From NCBI GenBank assembly GCA_002422985.1, contig DITZ01000059.1, forward strand, positions 1 to 11,928: a stretch of DNA of 11,928 nt, given 5' to 3'. This document shows positions 7,527 to 11,928 of this stretch, one piece after another (within the stretch, counting starts at the first letter, position 1; each line of letters opens with the position of its first letter). The notes under the pieces were generated by a model. That model was not told where the DNA came from. It saw only the letters and a list, made by a program, of their open reading frames with translations, and searched no databases. Source of the stretch: Sphingomonadales bacterium UBA6171 (lineage in GTDB: Bacteria > Pseudomonadota > Alphaproteobacteria > Sphingomonadales > Sphingomonadaceae). A program made the position numbers and the translations under genes.

Positions 7527-8267
7527 ATGAGCATGACCCTGTTGCTGGTGGCAGCCGGCCTGTGGGTGGGCGCACAGAACGCCATCGCCGGGGGCGGCAG
7601 CTTCGTAACGCTGCCGGCCCTGATGCTCACGGGTCTCGACGCGCGCGTCGCCAATCTCACCTCCACGGTCGCCGTGTTTCCGGGGCAGATGACGACCGCG
7701 CTCGCCAATCGGACCTATATCAGCAGCGTCGGTCAGGTGCGCTTTGTCGCCCTGTTCATCATTGCTGCCATCGGTGGCGTGCTGGGCGCGCTGCTGCTGC
7801 TGGCGACACCATCCGCGCTTTTCAGCCGGATGCTGCCCTGGCTGGTGCTGGCCGCCACCCTGTTGTTTGCGCGTGGTGCCTTTGGCCCGAAGCTGAAGGG
7901 CAAGGGGCTGACGGGCGGGCGGCTTAAGGCCGGGCAGATGCTCGTCTCCATCTATGGCGGCTATTTCGGCGGTGGCATCGGCTTTCTGATGCTGGCGCTG
8001 TTCGCCATGGCCGGCACCGCCATCCGCGAGGCGCAATCGAACAAGAATATGCTGTCCGCCGTGATGAACGGCACCAGCACGGCGGTGTTCGCCTTTTCCG
8101 GCGCCGTGCACTGGCCATCGGCCATCACGCTCGGTCTGGGTGCCATGGCGGGCGGCTATTTGGGCGCATTCGCCATCCGCCATGTGCCGGACAAGGCAAT
8201 GAAAATCGCCGTTGTGTCCATCGGCCTGCTGCTGTTTGCGGGGTTGCTGATCCGCGACATGCAATAG
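7527..8267 (+). CDS. TauE/SafE-family membrane permease
   Basis: This is an inner-membrane protein of the sulfite exporter TauE/SafE family (DUF81), whose members move sulfite, sulfoacetate or other small organic anions; the substrate here cannot be told. From the ATG at 7527 it has 246 residues, with about eight hydrophobic segments. The two family half-repeats are visible: GLWVGAQNAIAGGGSFVTLP near the N-terminus and SIYGGYFGGGIGFLMLALF in the middle, followed by SNKNMLSAVMNGTSTAVF. The frame is open to an ATG at 7491, but the 12 extra codons use bases unlike the rest (AGG, AGT, GCA, CAA) and would crowd the glmM promoter. The ribosome site is unclear: AAGGAG at 7505-7510 is 16 nt from the chosen ATG. 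No sulfur gene is nearby. The following mgtE gene begins 132 bp downstream. Confidence 0.9.
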   Translation: MSMTLLLVAAGLWVGAQNAIAGGGSFVTLPALMLTGLDARVANLTSTVAVFPGQMTTALANRTYISSVGQVRFVALFIIAAIGGVLGALLLLATPSALFSRMLPWLVLAATLLFARGAFGPKLKGKGLTGGRLKAGQMLVSIYGGYFGGGIGFLMLALFAMAGTAIREAQSNKNMLSAVMNGTSTAVFAFSGAVHWPSAITLGLGAMAGGYLGAFAIRHVPDKAMKIAVVSIGLLLFAGLLIRDMQ

Positions 8268-8304
8268 GCTGCGCACACCGGTTCTGCCAGCCAGTTGCGC
8301 GGCG

Positions 8305-8332
8305 GGCCGGCCGGATGGGGCGGCCGCCGGCC
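8305..8332. repeat. GC-rich inverted repeat between the permease gene and mgtE
   Basis: GGCCGG (8305-8310) pairs with CCGGCC (8327-8332) around a GC-rich 16-nt middle. It could be a weak transcription pause or terminator for the permease gene, or a leader structure for mgtE, but no T-run follows. In such GC-rich DNA a 6-bp match may be chance. I saw nothing resembling the M-box magnesium riboswitch in 8268-8399. Confidence 0.25.
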
Positions 8333-8399
8333 ACGGCTTCACGCTGCACCGGACAGGCCGCTTGCAAATGCCCGCGCGGGCGGCCAAGCGCGAAACGGC

Positions 8400-9785
8400 A
8401 TGACGAACGACGCGCAGACTCCGGCCGCCATGGCGGACAACCAGCTTCAGGCCGGATTCGTGCGCCAGGTGATGGCCGCGCTGGAGGCCGAGGCCGACGG
8501 CGATCTGCGCGCGCTGGTGAAGCAGCTCCATCCGGCAGACGCGGCGGACCTGTTCGAACATGTGCCGGCCGGCCAGCGCGGCACGCTGGCACAGGCGCTG
8601 GGGCCAGACCTTTCCGCCGAGATTCTTGCCGAAATGAATGACTGGGTGCGCGACGAAGTGGTCGCCGCCCTCACGCCCGCGCAGGTCGCCGAAACCATCG
8701 CAGAGATGGACACGGACGATGCCGTCGCCATCATCGGCGAGCTGGAGCCCGAAGATCAGGCCGCCGTGCTCGACGAGATGGAGGACGACGACCGGGTCGC
8801 CATCGAAACCGGCCTGTCCTATCCGGAAGACAGCGCCGGCCGGCTGATGCAGCGCGAACTGGTCGCCGTGCCCGAACATTATTCTATCGGCGACGTCATC
8901 GACGTGCTGCGCCGCGACGACAGCGAGGCGACCGATTTCTGGGAAGTGTTCGTGATCGATCCCGGCCATCGCCCGGTCGGCACCATGCGCCTCTCCTGGG
9001 TGCTCACCACGCCGCGCCACATCGCCGTTTCCGACGTGATGCAGCGCGAGCAGACGCTGATTCCGGTGACGATGGATCAGGAGGATGTAGCGCTGCGCTT
9101 CCAGAAATATGCGCTGATTTCCGCCGCCGTCGTCGATACCGCCGGGCGGCTGGTGGGCATGATTACGGCCGATGACATCGTCCACATCATTTCAGAAGAA
9201 GCCGGCGAGGATATCCTGCGGCTGTCCGGCGCCGGCGAGGGCGACATCAACGAGCCGGTGATGGACAGCTATCGCGCCCGCGTGCGCTGGCTGGTCGCCA
9301 ATCTGGGCACCGCCATCATCTCGGCCAGCGTCATCGGCCTGTTCGGCGCCACCATCGAACAGATGGTCGTGCTCGCCGCGCTCACCCCCATCGTCGCCTC
9401 CATCGGCGGCAACACCGGCAACCAGACGATGGCGGTGATCGTCCGGGCGCTGTCCACGGGCCAGCTCACCAACAATAACCGCAAACGCGCCATCTGGCGC
9501 GAGGCGAAGATCGCCCTGCTGAACGGGCTGACCATCGCCGCGCTGCTGGGGCTGGGCGTGGCGCTGCTGTTCAGTTACCCGAAGCTGGGCATGGTGATTG
9601 CCGCTGCCACCCTGTTCAACCTTGTGCTCGCCGGCCTCGCCGGCGTGCTGGTGCCGCTGGGGCTGAAGCGCCTGGGCACCGATCCGGCGGTCGCCTCGTC
9701 GGTGTTTGTCACCATGATAACCGATTCGATGGGCTTCCTGCTGTTCCTGGGCCTTGCAACTGCCGTCGGGCTTACCGACAGATGA
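8400..9785 (+). CDS. mgtE: Magnesium transporter MgtE
   Basis: MgtE is a magnesium-gated channel of the inner membrane. The 461-residue product from ATG 8400 has the full architecture: a helical MgtE-N domain (about 35-140) whose acidic residues sense cytoplasmic magnesium, a CBS-domain pair (about 145-268, starting at the family signature YPEDSAGRLM), and a five-helix membrane domain (about 295-460). The pore signatures ASIGGNTGNQ (333-342) and TMITDSMGF (438-446) are present, and Asp442 corresponds to the selectivity Asp432 of the Thermus protein. The frame is open to 8295, but the upstream residues are Arg/Gly/Pro-rich and not protein-like, so the start at 8400 is preferred although its ribosome site is weak (GAAACGG); ATG 8430 is an alternative. 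Its 3' end overlaps the convergent lipoprotein gene by 14 bp. Confidence 0.95.
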   Translation: MTNDAQTPAAMADNQLQAGFVRQVMAALEAEADGDLRALVKQLHPADAADLFEHVPAGQRGTLAQALGPDLSAEILAEMNDWVRDEVVAALTPAQVAETIAEMDTDDAVAIIGELEPEDQAAVLDEMEDDDRVAIETGLSYPEDSAGRLMQRELVAVPEHYSIGDVIDVLRRDDSEATDFWEVFVIDPGHRPVGTMRLSWVLTTPRHIAVSDVMQREQTLIPVTMDQEDVALRFQKYALISAAVVDTAGRLVGMITADDIVHIISEEAGEDILRLSGAGEGDINEPVMDSYRARVRWLVANLGTAIISASVIGLFGATIEQMVVLAALTPIVASIGGNTGNQTMAVIVRALSTGQLTNNNRKRAIWREAKIALLNGLTIAALLGLGVALLFSYPKLGMVIAAATLFNLVLAGLAGVLVPLGLKRLGTDPAVASSVFVTMITDSMGFLLFLGLATAVGLTDR

Positions 9786-10482
9786 TTTCGCCGCTGCCCC
9801 GGCGCGACCGGGTGCAGGCCGCGCCACCGATAACCGACACATCGCCGGAGCCCATGACGGCGACATTCGCCGTGCGGCTGGCGTTGGCCGACACATTGCC
9901 CGATCCGGCGACCGAAATGTCGAGCGTCTGACAGGCGAGCGCATCGGCATCGATGTCGCCGCTGCCGGTGACGGAAAGCGCACCGGCACCGCAGCGGCCG
10001 GCCATTGCCAGATCACCCGATCCCGTCACGCTGGCGCGCAGCTTCGGCGCATCGATCGCAGCGACTTTCAGATCGCCCGATCCGGTCACGCTCAGCTCGA
10101 CCGCGGGTGCCGCCATGCGGTTCACATCCACCCCGCCAGAGCCGGTGAGCACCACGCCCGACAGGGCGGGAACAGAGACATGCACGGCGACGCCTTCGCG
10201 GCTCCAGCTCCAGCTGCCCGGCTTGCTGCCGATCAGCAGCGCGCCATCGCGCACCGATATCTCCAGCCGGTCAAGATCGGCCTGGGTGCCGCGCGCGACA
10301 ACCGAAACGGCGGGGCCGGTGGTGACCTTCACATCCATCGATCCCGTGGAACGGATGCGGTCAAAACTGCCGACGCTGAAGCGACGATCAGCGGCAGACG
10401 CCGGCTCGGCCATCGAGCAGGCAGACAGGCCGGCGACAGCGACCAAAGCGACGGAAAGGATGGCGAGGGTGGATGTGCGCAT
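9772..10482 (-). CDS. Head-GIN domain (DUF2807) lipoprotein with GSG beta-helix ladder
   Basis: This 236-residue protein matches the putative auto-transporter adhesin head-GIN (DUF2807) family; its function is not established. The N-terminus is a lipoprotein signal peptide with lipobox LSAC, so Cys22 should be lipidated and the protein anchored in a membrane facing the periplasm or surface. The body is a ladder of GSG motifs at about residues 114, 134, 154, 173, 193, 211 and 229, a period of 18-20 residues that suggests successive turns of a beta-helix. Four further Cys (164, 184, 223, 235) are present. The frame is open upstream to 10653, but the ATG at 10482 has GGGGAG 5 nt upstream and begins the signal peptide, so the longer form is rejected. 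A GATAAG -10-like box (10520-10525) and three 18-bp repeats lie upstream. The gene is convergent with mgtE and overlaps it by 14 bp. Confidence 0.88.
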   Translation of the reverse strand: MRTSTLAILSVALVAVAGLSACSMAEPASAADRRFSVGSFDRIRSTGSMDVKVTTGPAVSVVARGTQADLDRLEISVRDGALLIGSKPGSWSWSREGVAVHVSVPALSGVVLTGSGGVDVNRMAAPAVELSVTGSGDLKVAAIDAPKLRASVTGSGDLAMAGRCGAGALSVTGSGDIDADALACQTLDISVAGSGNVSANASRTANVAVMGSGDVSVIGGAACTRSRRGSGEIICR

Positions 10483-10519
10483 GGATGCTCCCCAGATGCT
10501 GCTTTCCCCTCGCCGCCTG

Positions 10520-10525
10520 CTTATC
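10520..10525 (-). promoter_or_regulatory. Possible -10 box of the head-GIN lipoprotein gene
   Basis: The minus strand reads GATAAG here, 37 bp before the ATG at 10482, leaving room for a leader of about 30 nt that contains the GGGGAG ribosome site. A weak -35-like TTGCGC (complement of 10541-10546) lies 15 bp upstream. The poor -35 would fit a promoter needing an activator bound at the adjacent repeats, but this is only inference. Confidence 0.3.
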
Positions 10526-10549
10526 GCCGGCAGCCGCGCGGCGCAAGCC

Positions 10550-10610
10550 GGAACGGACAGCGGCGCAGCCGGAACGGACAGCGGCGCAGGCGGGAACGGA
10601 CAGCGGCGCA
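10550..10610. repeat. Three perfect direct copies of an 18-bp sequence
   Basis: GGAACGGACAGCGGCGCA occurs without a mismatch at 10550-10567, 10571-10588 and 10593-10610, separated by linkers of 3 and 4 nt, giving a period of 21-22 bp. A further degenerate piece (GCGCAAGCCG) flanks each side. The array lies between the head-GIN lipoprotein promoter region and the carD terminator. It may be a small variable-number tandem repeat or an array of binding sites on one face of the helix. Confidence 0.9.
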
Positions 10611-10620
10611 AGCCGACACG

Positions 10621-10651
10621 AAAAGGGGCCGAACCTTGCCGGTCCGGCCCC
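10621..10651 (-). terminator. Rho-independent terminator of carD
   Basis: In the minus-strand transcript an 11-bp stem (10641-10651 with 10625-10635, one G-U pair) closes a 5-nt loop and is followed directly by four U residues (10621-10624). It lies 23 bp after the carD stop codon. On the plus strand the hairpin is also followed by ATTTT, so it may act weakly in both directions. Confidence 0.85.
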
Positions 10652-10673
10652 ATTTTCCACGCCGGGGCTATCG

Positions 10674-11174
10674 TCAGGCGGCTTTCAGCACGCTTTCGAT
10701 TTCCTTTTGCGCGGTCGGCTCGTCGATATTCTTCATCGCGGCCACTTCGCGCGCCAGTCGGCTGATGGCAGCTTCGAAAATCTGCCGTTCCGAATAGCTT
10801 TGCTCAGGCTGATCCTCGGCGCGGTGCAGGTCGCGCACCACTTCCGCGATGCACACCAGATCGCCCGAATTGATCTTGGCTTCATATTCCTGCGCCCGGC
10901 GCGACCACATGATGCGCTTCACCCTGGGCTTGCCCTTCAGCGTCAGGATTGCATCCTTCAGCGTGGCTTCGCTGGACAGTTTGCGCATACCCACCGATTC
11001 AGCCTTGTTGGTGGGAACCTTCAGCGTCATCCGCTCCTTGTCGAAACGCAGAACATAAAGTTCCAATTTGGTGCCCGCGATCTCGCTGGACATAATTTCC
11101 ATCACCCGGCCGACCCCATGTTTGGGATAGACCACATTATCACCCACTTGGAAGCTGAGCGCGTTGGCTGGCAT
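10674..11174 (-). CDS. carD: CarD/CdnL-family RNA polymerase-binding transcription regulator
   Basis: CarD-family proteins bind the RNA polymerase beta subunit and stabilise open promoter complexes, especially at rRNA and growth promoters. The 166-residue product has the N-terminal RNA-polymerase-interacting Tudor-like domain (about 5-70, starting FQVGDNVVYPKHGVGRV) and a helical C-terminal domain. Trp90 in IMWSRRAQEYEAKINSGD matches the tryptophan that wedges into the minor groove in mycobacterial CarD, and IAEVVRDLHR also agrees. The ATG at 11174 follows AAAGGA with an 11-nt spacer. A GATTC methylation site (11175-11179) abuts the start codon. A strong terminator ends the gene, and a leader of up to about 265 nt is possible if the promoter near 11442 is used. 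The symbol cdnL would be equally fitting. Confidence 0.94.
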   Translation of the reverse strand: MPANALSFQVGDNVVYPKHGVGRVMEIMSSEIAGTKLELYVLRFDKERMTLKVPTNKAESVGMRKLSSEATLKDAILTLKGKPRVKRIMWSRRAQEYEAKINSGDLVCIAEVVRDLHRAEDQPEQSYSERQIFEAAISRLAREVAAMKNIDEPTAQKEIESVLKAA

Positions 11175-11311
11175 GATTCAGCGGATCCTTTCGTGCCGGC
11201 GGATTTCAGGTTCATCCTCCGCACCCGATGGCATGGCATCAGGCAATTCTCCGCAGAACCAACAGCCCAACCATGATGGCGGCGCCGGCGCAAAGCGGTG
11301 AAGAAGGATCA

Positions 11312-11353
11312 GGGGCCTGTCCCGCTCGTCTGTTCATTCTGTGGCGAGGCCCC
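11312..11353. repeat. Inverted repeat in the presumed carD leader
   Basis: GGGGCCT (11312-11318) pairs perfectly with AGGCCCC (11347-11353) across a 28-nt loop; a second CTCG/CGAG pairing inside could give an alternative fold. If carD is transcribed from near 11435, this would sit in its 5' leader. It could also be chance in GC-rich DNA. Confidence 0.35.
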
Positions 11354-11441
11354 CGCGAGAGATGGGACCATCACCAATTGGCGACACCCGCACGACAGTC
11401 AGAAACCTCTCGGTTCATGCTGCTGTCATCCGGGAAACAAG

Positions 11442-11471
11442 CTTATAACAGAAAATTGACAATAATGCCAC
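11442..11471 (-). promoter_or_regulatory. Possible promoter for carD (extended -10)
   Basis: The minus strand reads TGTTATAAG, an extended -10 (TGn plus TATAAG at 11442-11447). An 18-bp spacer separates it from GTGGCA (11466-11471), which matches four of six -35 positions. It lies in the most AT-rich stretch of the intergenic region. The resulting carD leader would be about 260 nt. Confidence 0.35.
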
Positions 11472-11523
11472 CCGGGCCCCGGAAACCGGCGCTCTGGCGC
11501 ATAATCCATCATAACGGGCGAAA

Positions 11524-11928
11524 TCAGATGTCATCCTCCGGGTCTGGCCCGGCCATCAGCGCCTCCGAAACGCCGGCCGCATTGTCGCGGATGGCCGTTT
11601 CGATCTTCGCCAGCATCTCCGGATTATCCAGCAGGAACTTCTTCGCATTTTCCCGGCCCTGCCCGATGCGCGTCGATTCATAGCTGAACCAGGCGCCGGA
11701 CTTGTCGATCAGCCCGGCCTTCACGCCAAGGTCCAGAATCTCCCCGGTTTTGGAGATGCCGCTGCCATACATGATGTCAAACTCCACCTGGCGGAACGGT
11801 GGTGCAACCTTGTTCTTCACCACCTTCACCCGCGTGGTGTTGCCGACGATTTCCTCCCGGTCCTTGATCTGGCCGGTGCGGCGGATATCCAGCCGCACAG
11901 AGGCATAGAATTTCAGCGCATTGCCGCC
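11524..11928 (-). CDS. recA: Recombinase A, C-terminal part (5' end outside window)
   Basis: RecA forms filaments on single-stranded DNA, drives strand exchange and triggers LexA cleavage in the SOS response. Only the last 134 residues are visible. The segment opens with GGNALKFYASVRLDIRRTG, the conserved strand following DNA-binding loop L2, and continues through VKNKVAPPFRQVEFDI and GAWFSYESTRIGQGRENAKK, which belong to the C-terminal domain. The protein ends in an acidic tail (PDPEDDI), typical of RecA, that moderates DNA binding. The ATPase core, start codon and promoter lie beyond the right edge, so SOS-box control cannot be judged here. Its downstream neighbour on the same strand is carD, 349 bp away. 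Confidence 0.97.
   Translation of the reverse strand, partial: GGNALKFYASVRLDIRRTGQIKDREEIVGNTTRVKVVKNKVAPPFRQVEFDIMYGSGISKTGEILDLGVKAGLIDKSGAWFSYESTRIGQGRENAKKFLLDNPEMLAKIETAIRDNAAGVSEALMAGPDPEDDI

Larger units (their letters stand above)
11175..11523. other. Intergenic region between recA and carD
   Basis: These 349 bp hold no gene I can support. The contents I see are a possible minus-strand promoter (11442-11471), an AT-rich stretch around 11440-11465, a 7-bp inverted repeat with a long loop (11312-11353), and the carD ribosome site. Two tiny open frames exist, 53 codons on the plus strand and 32 on the minus strand, but neither has a ribosome site or the codon bias of the genes here. 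No clear terminator for recA was found just after its stop. Confidence 0.7.

Noticed and set aside
8268..8399. Magnesium riboswitch upstream of mgtE
   Set aside because: I looked for M-box-like conserved segments and an associated terminator and saw only a GC-rich inverted repeat; the space is also short for that riboswitch.
7470..9185. A 571-codon open frame on the minus strand
   Set aside because: It runs antisense through both the TauE-family gene and mgtE and has a low-complexity His/Gln/Gly-rich composition without motifs.
10483..10653. N-terminal extension of the lipoprotein frame, encoding repeated PLSVPA segments
   Set aside because: The signal peptide with lipobox begins at 10482 after a good ribosome site, so the repeats are upstream non-coding DNA.
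11239..11337. 32-codon minus-strand frame with a short hydrophobic segment (AAIMVGLLVL)
   Set aside because: No ribosome site, no homologue I recognise, and it overlaps the presumed carD leader; too little evidence for a gene.
11298..11459. 53-codon plus-strand frame with a VCSFCG motif and a CCC run, resembling a small zinc-finger protein
   Set aside because: It starts at GTG without a ribosome site, its third-position GC is lower than in the real genes, and the second half has no matching CxxC pair. A search for conservation would settle it.

Overview
The window looks like chromosomal DNA of a high-GC alphaproteobacterium, most likely a sphingomonad (order Sphingomonadales). This rests on a CcrM-type GANTC adenine methylase next to rnhB, a CarD/CdnL regulator near recA, a sphingomonad-style ZnuD-like TonB receptor and strongly GC-biased codons. 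The assignment is inference from protein character. I saw no mobile element, tRNA, rRNA or CRISPR array.

Left part (1-3455, all minus strand): an AMP-forming acyl-CoA synthetase, cut by the window edge after 411 codons, and upstream of it a complete TonB-dependent receptor resembling the zinc receptor ZnuD. A probable intrinsic terminator separates the two. The receptor gene has a TATAAT -10 box buried in a 15-bp imperfect palindrome, as expected for a Zur/Fur-type metal operator.

Middle (3456-7433, minus strand): a compact unit glmM-thiD-rnhB-ccrM, written in transcription order. The first two junctions are 4-nt start/stop overlaps (ATGA, GTGA). A 191-bp spacer precedes ccrM and holds seven GANTC sites within 141 bp, against roughly twenty in the rest of the window by hand count. 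Since the next gene encodes the enzyme that methylates GANTC, this is the strongest candidate for a regulatory system here: a methylation-sensed autoregulatory switch on ccrM.

Right part (7527-9785, plus strand): a TauE/SafE-family membrane permease and an MgtE magnesium channel/transporter, divergent from glmM. mgtE converges on, and overlaps by 14 bp, a minus-strand gene for a lipoprotein with a head-GIN (DUF2807) beta-helix. Upstream of that gene lie three perfect copies of an 18-bp sequence spaced two DNA turns apart, then the strong terminator of carD. The far right holds carD, about 350 bp without a convincing gene, and the 3' end of recA (minus strand, cut by the window edge).

Most genes are housekeeping: cell-wall precursor synthesis (GlmM), thiamine (ThiD), RNA-DNA hybrid repair (RnhB), cell-cycle DNA methylation (CcrM), metal uptake (ZnuD-like, MgtE), transcription (CarD) and recombination (RecA). 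The unusual content is in the intergenic regulatory DNA.
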